The notes under the pieces are model-generated. The model searched no databases and was not told the DNA's origin. It saw only the letters and a program-made list of their open reading frames with translations. This document shows positions 1 through 13,765 of a DNA stretch of 64,000 bases, in pieces. Position 1 is the first letter of the stretch, and each line of letters begins with the position of its first letter. The translations under genes and the position numbers were made by a program. Location of the stretch: positions 3,534,731-3,598,730 of the forward strand of contig VXAI01000046.1 in the NCBI GenBank assembly GCA_013399305.1, written 5' to 3'. This DNA is from Rostratula benghalensis (taxonomy: Eukaryota; Chordata; Aves; Charadriiformes; Rostratulidae).

Positions 1-877
1 CTACCTACTACTTTTTGCAGGTGTTGATAACTCCTGTGCTCTAGCTGAAGTCCAGTGTCAGTAACTATATTCCTCCTACCTAAACTTCCTCTACAGTTTC
101 AGTTGAATGTCTTATTTGCTTCCAGAGTTAAATTGTGCAGCGTGTAAATTGCCAAGTGGCAAGTGCCAATGCTTAACTCTGTTTTGGGTGAGCAAATCTC
201 TCTAGGAAAGAGGAGAGAGGAGATGTTTGTCTCTAAATTTAGTTTGTAGCGTTGTTCCCTACTGCTCTTCATAGAGTTGGATACACATCTTCATTGCAAT
301 GAGAAAGAAATACAGTGGGCAGTATCTAGTTGAGACTTGTTATGTGATAACTGTCATGAAGAAAGAAAGCCACTGGACTCACGCGCTCATCAGAATTTGT
401 CCTACATAGTTCTGTGCTGAACTTTGTATTTCCAAGTCCTTACAAAGAAAAATGGCTTCTCTTTTTTCTTTATTTCCCCCCCATACACTTTTTTTTTTTT
501 TCCTACTACATAAAAAAAAGTAACAAAGAAAAAGGAATGGTTATTTTTTCAATATTACATATTCTTCTTGTTATCTGGCTGGAGTCTTCAGCTAAATAAG
601 GAAGTCATGAAAGCAAGGTAGGGAGTTGAACAGAACTTTCAGAAAGTGAGGCTCCAGCAACTGGATCACTGCTTCCATATTTAGGAGGCCTGAGCATAAG
701 TCCCTTCTCTCAGGAGAATTTCTACAATAGGTAAGTGGTTTTGCTTTTCTGTGCCTCAGCACCTCAGTTCTAGAGCAAGGCTAACAGCATTGCCTTGTTC
801 AGCTTTCTGTAGTGAATACCAGCTCACTTTGGTTTCAAGGGGATATCTGCTGGGTGGGAATGTTTGCAGCACTGGTG

Positions 878-901
878 TTTCTCTGTTTCTCTGTTTCTCT
901 G
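878..901 (+). repeat. Three tandem copies of an 8-bp unit (TTTCTCTG)
   Basis: Three exact head-to-tail copies of TTTCTCTG. A small pyrimidine-rich tandem repeat with no evident function. Confidence 0.8.
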
Positions 902-3900
902 AGGATGTTGGACTGTGGTTCTAGCAAACCCGATTCCGGACTTCACTCAATTCTCACTTCTCTGGTCAGAGTGTATGAGAAAGGGAGAAACCCAAGCTGG
1001 TGCGGTGGGTCTTTTTCAAAGGACTGGTGAAAGAGTTAGTATTTTGGGTTGAGGGTGTTAGGGTTTTTGCTTGCTATTTCTCCTTCTCCACAGAAAATGC
1101 TGAAGATTATTTGCATATGTGTGCACAGTGGGAAAAGATGCCCAACTGAGATCCAAACATAAATGAAACAGAACTTGCAAAGTTCAAAGCTGACACCATC
1201 TAAGCTCTTTCTACTAGAAAAAAAAAATAATTCCTCTATTTTTCCTTTATTAAAAAAAAAAACAACAAGCACACTGATCTCCCTTTTTAAAAAATGCATG
1301 GATTTCAATCAGCACGCTGATTTTGGAGAAGGAAGAAAGTGAGATTTCTGTTCCCAAAGCCTGTTTTTAATCATCAGATGAATTTTGAGACAACCTATGA
1401 ACATTCAGCACTTGTGGTCAGTTTTCCCCACCCAGAAAACTAGTGGTTTTTGCAGACATTCCATAAACACAGGAAGCTTTGACTATGTCTCTAACAGATA
1501 GGGAGAGAGAAAAGCAAAATACACATAATATAAAGGGGGAGGCTAAACTTGTCATGCTTGCTCAGAGGAATGTAGTCCAGAAGTCTGTCTCTATAGCCAG
1601 TGCCAGATGTTTCCAAGAGAATACCCAAAGTCTGTAAAATACAATTCTGACATGGCCTGTCTATGGTTTAGATTTCTTTTTAATAATTGATTTTCCTCCC
1701 TGAAGCATGGGACTTTATATGCTGTATGAGTCTTTGATCGGATTTTGTTTCTTTAGAGGGGAGGAGAAGTGACAGCATGGAGAGCTAAAAAACTATGCTG
1801 TGCAGAATTCTCATAGTGTTTGGATCCCTGATGATCTCATAACTGGTCCTAATTTGTATTTGCTGAAATATTAGCTTCATTTTTATCTGTAGCAGTAAGT
1901 TTCGTAGATGAACCGTGTTTTATCCAAGTTTTCATTCATTTTAAATTGCCTGTCTTCCAGGTCCTTAATGAATGTCTCATTTTTCTTCTAATATGAAAGT
2001 AGCCAAAAACAAATTCCTGACTTTTTTTTCTGCACCATTTATTATTTTAACATAGTCTAATTGTTGTTAGTCTTCTTTCTAAAACAAACACTTAGGTTCC
2101 TTTCATCCATGTTTTTTTTCAGAGAATTCTTTCCTTTCCTTCATCTAGTTCCCTCACCAGTCTCTTCACCTTTGCTGTTACTCACCTGCTCACCAGAACT
2201 GATGCCACCCATGTAGGTGAAGATAGCCCTATCACTTTCAAATAGGCCTTTATTATTGTAATTATTTTCTTCTCCACTTCAGTGTTAACTTTCCTAACCT
2301 CCTCAGCCCAATGAGTAGAAATTTTAAAAGAACTGTCAACTATTAGCCCCCATGAGCAGCTATGCTCAGATACTAAGAGGCAAAACTCAACATTATTTCC
2401 GAAGTCCATCTCTCTGAAAAGTAAAGAATTGGCCTAATGCTATTCTCTCCAATTTCGTTATTTCTACCCAGTTAAAATTACAGGAGAAAATCTTTAACTG
2501 GGAAATCTTTAACAATTTCGGATTATTTCTGTGAACAAATTGTCATTGTTGAAGTCCCTGTATCAAAGGGCTTTTAATCTTTCAGAATTTAGAATTATGA
2601 ATTGGAATAATTTCATATTTTTAGAATCAATATTCTTTGATGATGAGCTTCCTTCTTTTTTAATATTTTCTCTAAAATTCTGGTTTATTACTATTTCTTT
2701 CTTCGCAATCAAACTGGGACATGTCATCGTAGTTAGCCTGTTTGTCAACATAAACCCCATTCCAGCATTTTTTGTTCCATAGTAAATATGGAACAGATGG
2801 GACAAATGACACATATCGTATATGATAGGTAAAGAAATATCTTGTTTTACCAGGCAGTGTGCTTAAATGTCAGCACAGTTGATAAGTTGCATATTTTAAA
2901 TCAGTTCTAGCGATCTACACCAAAACCTTCTCTAAAAAGAACCCCGAATCAGCTGTTGTCAAGGGAACTGTCATCAGCCTTGGAGAACTCCCTGCTGATA
3001 ATCCCATGTCATCTGGCTTCCCCAGCTACAAACTAAAATTGACTTCTATTGGGCTTTTCAAATAAAAAGCTTGCAGTGTCTTTGTGTCTTTTGTTCTGCT
3101 GAACCTTTGTTTTCCACAGTATTTCTGGCCAGTTCATATACCATAAGCTTCTATAGGAGGTGTAGTCAGCACCTGTAAATGCAGGACACTGAATCAGGTC
3201 ACATACAGATTTCCAAAAGCAGAAACGGAGCAGTGAGGCCCCTTTCCTTCTGGGAGCAGCTGGCTCCCAATGGAACAAGATGCCTCTGTGCCATTAGCGT
3301 CCCCAAATCCTAAAGGATTTCACTCAGTCCTGTGTTTTTGCATTGTACTGGTGAAGAGCTTGGGGGTCTGTGGCCAAAGGTCACCCATGTTGGTCTTAGA
3401 GACAGATACTGGATCTTTTTATTGAAAATGAATGGAGTGGAGATTTTTATTTTTTTTTAATTTTGCCATGGTAATTAGGCATGGATAATTAAATACAAGA
3501 TTTTAGCAACTTTGTGGAAGTAAAGGACCAGCATGAATAGCTATTACAGCTGTCAACTTTTCTATGCTGTTTTTAAGGGATTAATATGCAACCACAAAAA
3601 GTTGTTCCAGGCAGAAACTTGGCATTAAAAGATGCAGCCCAGGATTATTATTTTTTTTGCCATAAATTTGAATTTAATCCATTTGGCCATTTCTAAGTAG
3701 GAAAAAGACATTGTGTTTTTGAAGGTGGAAATTCCTAACATAGTTCTGGTTTCAGAGGGAATATTTAGGGAACTAGCAGGATTCTGCCTCCTACCTTGCC
3801 CCCATTCTGCCTCTCTATAGCAAATCTATTTTGCATTGTTGTTTTTGCACTTTATCACAGCATGTGATAGGAACAGGTAAAAGTGTAGTTGTAGGTTTGT

Positions 3901-4250
3901 TCCTTCTTGTTTTTCTCTTTCATTCATTTAGATATTTGCAAAAGTTCATAACTGGTTATGCCTATTGACTTTTGATAGCAGTTGAGGGGTTTTTTTGGAA
4001 CTTCTGGAAAATTAAATCTTGGTTATATATTCTGTCCTCAGTGAGTGCTTTCTATGGTCATGTGTAACATAAATTAAGCACTGCATGATGTCCTGAACGT
4101 CATCATCTTTCCCTAGTCATCTCATAACAGTCTTCCAGCTATTTCTGGAGTAAATGGCCTAGTTTGAAGACAGTAGAAGCAACAATTGTGCTCTTGCAGC
4201 CATGTTTCTACTGCCAAATTTCTGCTAGTCTAGGGAAGAAAAATGTAGCT

Positions 4251-4324
4251 TTTACATAGCTTTTACATTTTACAGCATTTACAATTAACATTTACATTTA
4301 CAATTAGCATTTTACATTTTTACA
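4251..4324 (+). repeat. Cluster of eight TTTACA hexamers
   Basis: TTTACA begins at 4251, 4262, 4269, 4278, 4291, 4297, 4311 and 4319. Spacing is irregular, so this is a degenerate AT-rich simple repeat rather than a clean microsatellite. Confidence 0.7.
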
Positions 4325-7300
4325 ATTTAAAATAATATAGGAACTTGGAAGAGGGAGAATATTAATAAATTAACTTCATAATTTAGAAAGAGATTAAGAA
4401 AAAGAAAATTAAAACATTTCTTACTTATAAATTAAGAATTGGGGGTTCATTCAAGATTTTATGAGCTGCAAAGTACTTGCCTGGCAGGCAAAAATCACGC
4501 AGTGATTTGTTCACTTTTCCTTTTATCTTGAATGTCTACTTTTGCTTTAAAAATAAGCAGTAGGGTTTCTATGCTGAACTTCAGTACTGAGAAGCATATG
4601 CCTTGAGATTTTTTTGTGAATTCAAACAAGAAATGTGCTGTGAGGTAACAAAGAGTCTGCTATTCTGGGTCTGAATTTTGCTTCGTACATTGCTTGTGAA
4701 TTTAGAGTATTACTTATGCTGTCTGTGGTGCAAAATGGGGTTCTGTTGCCCTAAGATCTGAGAACACAAATGCACTGTGGAATGAGTGTTCGTGTTGGTG
4801 TCCTAAAAGAGGAAGAGCAGTACTGTAATCCCTCTTTTACTGAGTCCCAAAGTGAGTGTGTTCGCTTTGTCAGAGATTGCTTGGATAGTCTGTGGCAAAG
4901 CTGACAAGAGCCTGGCCTGGGAATCTAGCGCCTTGTTAGTCTAAGCCTCTTGTCACCAGCTGGATTATCCTGAAGTCGAGTCTCTGTTAAAGTAACCAGT
5001 GTGATTCCATATGGTTTCTAGCTCCAGTGATGTTAATGATACTTCATGTTGATGTTAACTTTTTGGTTAAAATTTTCTCCCTCTTCCCTTGCTACTAATG
5101 CTAAGGTGTGCTGTATTGATTGCTAGAAATAATTAGGATATATCCTTGATAACAAGCAGTGTAGTGAAAGATGGCAATATGCTTAGTTTGTATACGGTTT
5201 TCACAGTGCTTCACAAATAGCAACTTTTTAACCAGTTTCAAACTTTTTCACAGTATACAGGCCCAGAATCAGAAGCACAAAGTAGCTAGGTGACATGGCA
5301 ATGGCACCAACTGGGAATCAGTGATAGGCTCTGATTAAGAGTAGGGTTCCTTCTTTCCTTCTGATCCCTGCAACATTACATGACCTTTTATAAATCTTTT
5401 AATTAAGAAAATTATTTAACGTTTACAATCCAGTCCATCAAAACATTAACATTTGTGTTTAGTTTACCATTTTTAACCTTAAAGAACCAGATTCAAACCT
5501 GTTATGAATCTTGATGTTGTCATTTACTGAATAAATTCTTTACTGGGGGGCGGGGGAGAAACACATTCTCCACCAACAATTTTGTCAGAATTCTTGAGAG
5601 CTTGAGGTCTTCATGCTTTGAAAACCAATTGTTAAACAAAAACTGCATGCAGGAAGGAGTGAAATTTAAAGTCATACATAGTTCAAGAAGGATACAAAGA
5701 AATACAAAGAGCAACGGCAAGCTCCTACACTAATGTTGAGAATTAATTCACCTCAGATTGGAGGCAGAAGGATCCCATTTAAACTTTTTTTTTTTTCACT
5801 AAAATATCCCGTACATAACATACTCCTGCACCATATGTTAAAAATAGAATAAGCAAAAGATAACTTGATCTGAAATGTTATCTTGCCTATTTGCAGAGCA
5901 CACAGCAGCCCACCAGAGCTAGGTGTTTTTCCTGGACATCCATCCTGAGGTTGTATTTTGTACAACAGAGGCAGTCCTCCAGATACCATGTTTAATTAGA
6001 GAAAACAGTGGTCAGACCTGCTATGCAGAGGAGAGCCCCATATCAGCAACCCCAGCGTTAGCTCCAGGTCAGCTGCTGATTCAACTGGGCAGTGTAATAT
6101 CATGCAGAGATACTAAGCAGAGCTTGGTCCTGGCAGTGCTCAAGTGCTAATTAGCCTATATACCTTTGTGTAAATGCAGCTAAACTTCTTTCAGTTCTGA
6201 CACTAACTTGTTTAACACTTGGGGATTTTTGCAAGGTGCTCATTAGGTGATACATACGTGCCCGAAGTGAAACTGGTAATAAGTGATGCTGTGGGAAGGG
6301 AAGAAATAAACAATAACAATAAGTTTTAAATATACCTTTGCCTTGAGTACAGGGAATGCATTTATACCCTGGAGTACTATAGAAACAGGCACCTAAATCT
6401 TGCTTTACAGCAAAGTAATTTGGAAAGTAATTAGTGTGAACAAGAAGGACTCGTGTGCGGTGTGTACAATGTACTTTTCTGATCTGAGTAGTTGTGGAGA
6501 ACAACAGAATAAAATTAATGCTTACCTTTTGCAAGTAAAGTAATGTATGAATCAGTGGTGGTTTGTGCACCATCCCTGACAAAAGCAGTGGGGATGGTTT
6601 TTCTAATGCAAGTTAAGGTTTAGCCACTCAGCATGAACCCCGGCTTCTGATGTAGGATTTACTTCAGCAAACCAACAGTTCTTAAAATACAACTTGCCTG
6701 CTATACACTCTAAGTCAAATATATTGCTAAAATGTTTAAAAATTCATCCTTTTTTCCTTAGTGTTTAGTTGGCATCAGCATGCATGTTACATGTCTGCTG
6801 CATTTTACTAGTTTTATTAATAAAAGCAGGAGCAGATGAGCTGGCACTGGCCAGGTCTCATCTTGCAAACCATTCCAGCTATCAGGAGCAATAGGAAAAG
6901 CTAAAAGCTGCCTGTACAAAATCGAATTGGCAACTTGTCAGGGACCCAAAATCTGCCTCCGTTTTACACAGCTTAGACTCGTAGCAGTTGTCAGTTTTTA
7001 ACAAGGTCTTTAGAAGGAGTAGCTGTTGGCACTCAGAGCCTCATTCCATCGGTGGTGAAACAAGTCAGATTGTGCAGTCCCACTCATCTCCGTAACTCGG
7101 ATGAATGAGTCCAGAGTATCTAAATCTCACTAACTCTCAGCAGTTGTATTTTTGAAGCCTTTACTCCAAAGCTGCATGCTAAAGAAGAGAAGCTGTGGGC
7201 AGCCTTCTGCTTCAGCAGAATTTGTGTTTGATGTGCTGGTGTCAGCAGCAGAACATAAAGTCATACAATCTCTGTGAGAAATTATGATCCTTTCTCATAA

Positions 7301-10300
7301 ACAGCTGAAGTGAAATTGTAATCAACAAAGTAAAACTTTTGCAAAAAGGCCCCTGGGGTATTATGCCTCTGGTTAAGTTCATTCACTGTTGGCTGTGCTG
7401 GAAAAGTTGATTCTTTATAAAATGTTAACTTCAGCCATGAACTTTGAAGACTCGCTCTGGCAGAGGGCTCCAGTAAAAGTCCAATTGTTTGCTAAGCTTG
7501 TTGTTCCTGTAGACAAATGAATGTTAAAATAGCTTCTAATGAAACTTTAGCTTCTGGCTGGCTCCTAGCCTGTTATCCCACTGCAGCAGCTATGCCATTT
7601 GAGTGCCAGTTTTCAATTCTACTTGATTAACAATTCATGCAGACCATGGGCTGGTTGAGACGGATGTTAAACATATTGACATGCAGAGGATTACCACTTC
7701 AAACAGTTTTATTGTTGGCACCTGCAAGCTGCTGTTTTGCTAACTGTTGCTACAGTGCTAGCCATTAGCTGGCAGAAGCGTGACACCAGGTTCTAGGCGG
7801 ATTTCAAAACAATGTGTTGCTCAGTAAAACTGATCTGGTAATTTGAAATACAGAGGCCATCTTACCTTCAGAATGAAAAAGAACTGTGAGCTCAAATGAT
7901 CTGCAATGATCTTAATCCTTCAAACTGCCATCTGCCCGCTGAAATATGCATATTGTGGTACACTGCATTCACTATTACAGTTCCTTTGTGACAGACCTGC
8001 AGGGGCTGTTCTCTCTGCAGCCCAAGGGCTGTCTCATGGCAGTCTTGAAACCAACCTTCTTGTGTCACTTTCCCAAGCAAATGGAAAGCCATTAATTTTG
8101 GTATTATGAGATATAATTTTAACTAACTCAAAGATCATTTTCCTCTGAAGAGAAAGAGTATTCTTCATGTAATTTTGGCAATTTATGTGAGATACTCCCT
8201 CTGCATCTGGTCATTTGGTTCTTACAGGACATAAAAGTATGTCTTCTGATGTTTGAGAAAGTACCTTCAAATTAGGATTAATTCCAGGAAAATTATCTGG
8301 GAATTTACTTTTTCTGTTTCATTGGGGCAGGGAGAAGTGTGAAAATGCAAATTATACAGGCCCATGAATTCTGTCCAAACAGCTTTCCACAGCAAATATA
8401 GCATGAAGACTAATGGGAACATCAAATAAGTTCTGTAACTAGAAAAACATTAACTGCCAAGTAATTCGTGAAAGGTTTCAGAAGTACAAAGAAGCGTGAG
8501 GAACTAATGAGAGGAGAGATTTATTATTTGTTATTGTATTTGTTATTCCAATGGATGGAATTTATTGTGTATACTATTGGTGTCATGATCCTAACATGTC
8601 AAGTTGCCAGCTCAAAGACCTCAGTGATACAAAATGCATGTTTGCTGTCAGGGAGGGTAGGAAAGAGCAAGCTAAGGTTGGGGGCTCCATAGAGATAGAA
8701 TTCGGAAGGACAGAGTTAGCATCTGGACTACACTTTTCTTTCCTGCACTGAGACTAAACACTGTTACAGTTCTCTTGCTGTGGCAGCAGGTTTCAGGCTG
8801 TACAAATATAAGGCCTGAAGTGAAAGGAGATAGAGTATGATTTGTTCTGCTACATGATTAAATGGTTGTTTATAAAATAAGGCTGAATGCATCTTTCTTC
8901 TCTTTCTTTCTCCCAGCGAAAAGGCTCAGAACAGATCAGCGGATAAAATCTTTAGGTTTCAGTAGAGAATTTTTCTTTTTTTTTATAATTTTTGCTGTTG
9001 TTGCCTGGTGGGTGTAGTTTTGATGGCAATAAGAAAACTTTGGCCACACCTGATAGGGTTAGCTGTTGACAAACACACTACTTAAAGGCACAGTCACTTA
9101 CATTCTTAGGATCTTCCCACCAGAAAGGTGAATATTCAAATCAGTCTTCCAGAAGTAACCTCTTTACCTTGTAGGCTTATTTAATGTGTTTTTACAATTT
9201 AATTATTTGCTGGTTTTCTTGAGGTATACACACAATTTGATTGAAATGGAATAATTGCTGAAGATCAAGTGTAAGGATGGCTCTATTCACTGTCGAAAAA
9301 TTGTTTTTTTCCCAGAGCCAGGTTCATACACCAGAAATTCCCCATGCTAGTATTTCTTGGCTAGAAATCTCTGAAGACTTTTATCTAGTTTCCTAGGTCA
9401 TCAGTCATATAGACAGGTAGGTTGAATTTAGGCTGTATCAATGTGGACACATTTTCCTACATGTATTTTCCTACATCTTGTCCAAATTCAGATTGATGCT
9501 TTGTTGTGTGACAGCTGAGAACCTCTGCAAAACAAAAACTAATTCCTTGGCAGTCAAGAAGCGCTCACATAGCCCAGAAGCTTCTGCTGATTCACTTAGT
9601 GGAAGCAGCTTTTTCTTTTCTAGCCTTCTGTGCTACAGGCATTGCTACTGCTGTACATTTACTGTTATGAACTCTGCTGTATGATTTCAGGACATTCCTA
9701 AAACACTTGTCTTTCTCAGTTGCAGCCAAGAGAAGGGAATTAGCTGTCTGCCCCAACATGTCTCTAGAGCGTGTCCTTCTGTACTGTTGTGTGAAGGGGT
9801 GGACATCAGACATATCATTAGGTTTCTTGTCCTCTTTTCTTCTATTCCTGCTCTTTTCCACCATTTACCATTGCAGCAGATGTTACAAGAATAGTGTATT
9901 TATCTGCATATAGCTCAAAGCTTTGGCAAATGAACTGCTTAACAAGGATGCAACTACGTCTTTTGAAGGTATAGGCCTTCTTGTTGAGGGCAGTGGGTCT
10001 TTCTACAACTTTCTCCCACCTTGCACTCATAGAACTGGGTCTGATATAATTTGGCATAGTGTGAATCAGAGGAGATCCACAAAAGTTAAACCATTTCTGC
10101 AACAGCATAAGTTTATGACTAGACTCTTTCACCGAGAGGGAGTCACTTCCTTTTGGATTTGTTGATTCATAGTTATCTTCAGTTCGGTGTTTGGAGTAAA
10201 CTCAATTTTAGTTTTTCTTTTTTCTTTCCTCCACGTTTCGTATTACTTGGTCTTTTCTGTTACTTGTGTTCTTCAGCATTCTTCTTTTCTCTTTCACAAT

Positions 10301-10566
10301 AGCATGCTTTAAATCAAAGTGGACTGGGTGATTTTTTGCAAGATTTTTTTAAAAAAACCACCTAATTACTGTAGTCAAATTCAAGTTAGGTGACTTCAAT
10401 AGAGACTTTACTGAGTGGAACATAAATCCAACAACATATAAATACAAGTAAACACTTTTAAATTATCTCTTTATCTTTTTTGGCCTAAAACTTTCTGAAG
10501 CTACAAAAAGAACGGTGTAGGAGAACATCTAACCAAAAGTGATCTTTTTTTGCCTTTCCATTACTT

Positions 10567-10625
10567 GTGGGATTTGGGTGATTTTTGGGTTTGGTTCTGG
10601 TTTTGGGGGTTTTTTTGGTTTTTTG
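10567..10625 (+). repeat. G/T-rich low-complexity tract
   Basis: A strongly strand-asymmetric stretch of T runs broken by GG to GGGGG, with almost no A or C. Four runs of at least three Gs occur (near 10569, 10575, 10585 and 10604), so a loose G-quadruplex is possible. An A/C-only tract of the opposite asymmetry lies about 150 bp downstream at 10774-10797. Confidence 0.6.
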
Positions 10626-10773
10626 CAGAGTATTACGTTAATAATTTATAACTACCAGCTAAAACAAATCTGATGTAAAAAGGAAACACAGTACAAAACC
10701 TTGAGAGACATGTTTGCTCAGCTGAAAAGTAGCGAACAACAGTTGTGTAATTAGGGTGAAAGGGGTCTTGGGG

Positions 10774-10797
10774 AAAAAAAACCAACAAACCAAAACC
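10774..10797 (+). repeat. A/C-only low-complexity tract (24 bases)
   Basis: Only A and C appear for 24 bases, starting with a run of eight As followed by CCAAC-type units. It is one of several such tracts in the window. Confidence 0.6.
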
Positions 10798-11285
10798 TTC
10801 CCAGAGCTATTTTAAAATCTTAGGTCATGAGTTAGGTCACGAACTTCTTGGCATTTGGTGTGGTATCTGAGTAGACCCTTGGATTACAGATCAGGGCAGG
10901 TGCAGAAGACTGTACTATAAATACTTTTACCCTTAAGGAGTTCACAGATTTCTTGAATGACAAACTGGACAGAAACATACTAGTTCTGAAGAAGAAAATT
11001 CCTGAAACAATTTTAGAAGACGTTAAAGCTTTGTTTTCCAGCAAGTCATCCCGTAGTTCTTAATTACAAATGCTAAAATAAGTTACCTTAGATATTTTAT
11101 GGAAAACCTTTTACAGAGTTACAGCATGTATTTATTAAGCATGACTGGTATGTTCGGGGGTATTTCTGTACTCATTTGCTGCTTACTGAGCTGTGCAGCA
11201 AACTGATGCTCAGGATTCCTACCTTCTATTTTAGAGCCTTCTCTTGCCTTATGGCTGGAACATATATGAAGAGTTACTTCATATT

Positions 11286-11425
11286 ACTGGAAGTGTTTAA
11301 AGCCAGGCTGGATGGGGCTTTGAGCAACCTGCTCTAGTGGGACTTGTCCCTGCCTGTGGCAGGGGGGTTGGAACTTGATGATCTTTACGGTCCCTTCCAA
11401 CTCTAACCATTGTAGGATTCTATGA
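11286..11425 (+). mobile_element. CR1 LINE 3'-end fragment
   Basis: The stretch reads as the conserved 3' terminus of chicken-repeat-1: the GGCTGGATGGGGCTTTGAGC-type block, CCTGCCTGTGGCAGGGGGGT, then TTGGAACTTGATGATCTTTA and a terminal ATTCTATGA. Only about 140 bp of the 3' UTR end is present, as is usual for 5'-truncated CR1 copies. No reverse transcriptase remains. Confidence 0.93.
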
Positions 11426-13272
11426 CTGATTCCCTCTAGGGGAAGTTTTGCCATTTATATGTTTCTCTTAGAAGTATAGTGCATCAGCTCCTTTAGTGCA
11501 ATGCTCTCAGAGATCCTTACAGGATAAAATATGCTGACTGCAGTGGTAAATCCTGCCTAATTTCATCAGTTCTATCATTTTATTTGTTTTGCAGGTGAAT
11601 ACAGTTGTTTTGAATTTCCTGGTTTTTTTATAATATGCTGCACTCATGTTGCTGCTCCCTTTGTCCAGAATGAACCTTACAGTTTTACAAGGGCCATGGA
11701 GGTCTCAGAGACCTTTGAGAAATTAGTTTGTATTTTGTTTGTATTTGTCCCTCTATGAGGGAACGCTCCACTTTTCAAATGACACATACAGGCTTATGAG
11801 TTCATTCTGACTGACCTAATTTGAATCCTTAATCATCTTTTAAGAGGCATGTTTTCATGGAACTGGCAGAACCAGTTGTAGTATAAAGTTGGGTGTCATT
11901 TCCTGCATATTCTTTTTTTAAAAAAAAAAAAAAGAAAAAGGTACTCACTTATTCATTTTTCTGTTACCAGAATCAACTGTGTGAGCTACCTTTGACCAGC
12001 CCAATCCATACACAAGGCAAATTTCTGCCTATGTCAAGGGATACATGACATGACATCATGATATAAACAGGTTCCAGCCTTGCTCTGGGAAACAACACTG
12101 AATTGTTAGTGAGCCTGAACTGCAACATAACCTACTCATAGGAGGAGTAGTAAATTTCAAAACGAGTATATCCTTCTCTGGTTCTTTGTGTTGGCTGTCT
12201 TGATTTTTAAGGAGTCTGATTAAATTAGCAGAATTCAAAATGAGTGCAGTAGGTACTCCCCAGAAGCAAGTAAAAATGCAGCAAGGGATTTGCTGCACCG
12301 TTTGTCAATGAGAGAGACTGGATAGCCTCTGTGCTGAAAACAAGACAAGGTAATAATAACATTACAGGAGTGTTACTATGTCAGAAAAGCAAAGTTTGTG
12401 CTGCCTTATTTTTTCAGTATGCAAAAATAATTTGTATGCAATCTTTCTTCACATATCAATTAAAGAGGGCGAGACTGATTTCCAAGCCTATCTTTCTTAG
12501 CCAGCTGGAACAGAAATTTCCAAGCAATTGAAATTATTAATGAAAGGTATAGCAAGCATGTTTACACATGTCTGTACTTCTCATATTCTGTCTACAAGGG
12601 AAAAAAAATATCACCATCAGCCCGTTCAGGGTCATCTTGTTATAACAAAGCTTATTAATTGGACATTTTCATGTAGGGGGAAGCTCAAGATTTTGTTTTT
12701 CTGTGGTGGTGATAGCATCCTCCAGGTACTTTTTCTTTAAAACTTTCCTTTCCCCTGTATCTCATACTTTCTCACATATCCCAGAGGGTCTCCTGTCACG
12801 GCTAACATTCTTTCAGAAAAGTGGAGCTGCACAGGAATGCTTTAAGAGCCTATCAGCACCACTCCCAAATTAGCCAGACAGGATACTGTTTGTTTAATTT
12901 CGCAAGACATTTGCTCTCCCAAAAGCCAGAAGAGCTGCCTCAGTGAATTCCCAGCCATGATAATCTACGCTTTTTAAGGAATTTTTTGTGGCAGAAGAGT
13001 CAGTTCTCCTAAACTGGGGACAAAACATACTGATAAATTTTATAATGCTGTCAGGTTGTTGAATAATATGTTACTATGTGTCTTTTAAATCTTCACTATA
13101 CTTCTTCAGAAAGGCCCTAATCTCTTCTAATAGGCTATTTTGTAAAAGCAAGAGAAGTGCAAAGAAGAAAACTACACTTCAGAGTTGGCTGCAACTCTAT
13201 CTGCAGACTTTTCAATACTCTGAATACTGTGTTGTCTGGTGTTTTTAAACATTCTGTGACAGTTCATATTAA

Positions 13273-13323
13273 ATAGAATCATAGAATTGCCGAGGTTGGA
13301 GGGGACCTTTTAGATCATGTAGT
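13273..13323 (-). mobile_element. CR1 LINE terminal fragment, reverse orientation
   Basis: TAGAATCATAGAATTGCC followed by GAGGTTGGAGGGGACC is the reverse complement of a CR1 3' end. Only about 50 bp is recognisable, and the copy is diverged. Confidence 0.8.
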
Positions 13324-13706
13324 CACTTTACTGGGTTTAAATAGTGTTTTATTGAAATTGATAGATAGGGATGAATGAACAATATTGTCTGTATAGTAAA
13401 GAGAATTTTACCTAGGAACATTTTACTTGATAATTTTTACTGCTGTTACGATTACTATACTATTATTGTCGTAGGAGCTTGGTTATTAAACCAATGCAGT
13501 AAGAAATCGTATTTTCTTTAACTAAGCATAGGCAAAGCTCCTACTTTGCCGACGATCTTCTGCGCCCCCGTGTCCCTGCGCCCAGCTGCGAGCTTCTCTG
13601 ACCCCTGTGTAGTTCATAGCTGAATTCGGAGTGTGACCCTTCTCAGGAGCAGGGGAAGGTGACTGCTGGTCTAAACCCTGATGAGGGGGCTTTGCTGTTG
13701 TGTAGA

Positions 13707-13765
13707 AGCTTCCTGGTGCAGCTCGTTTAAGCTCTCCAGGAGCTTCCTGGTTTAAGCTCTCCAGG
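13707..13765 (+). repeat. Imperfect tandem duplication (34 + 25 bp)
   Basis: AGCTTCCTGGT ... TTTAAGCTCTCCAGG occurs twice head to tail. The first copy is 34 bp; the second, 25 bp, lacks an internal 9-bp segment. It looks like a recent local slippage or duplication about 1.7 kb upstream of TPM1. Confidence 0.85.

Noticed and set aside
6151..6582. A 143-codon minus-strand frame in the left flank
   Set aside because: The longest frame outside CpG islands there, but with no recognisable family, splice pattern or codon bias; length alone does not exceed chance for 14 kb on six frames.
6900..7800. A stretch that looked like a possible conserved non-coding enhancer
   Set aside because: It has homeobox-type TTAAC and TTATTG motifs, but conservation cannot be judged from one sequence, so it is not listed.
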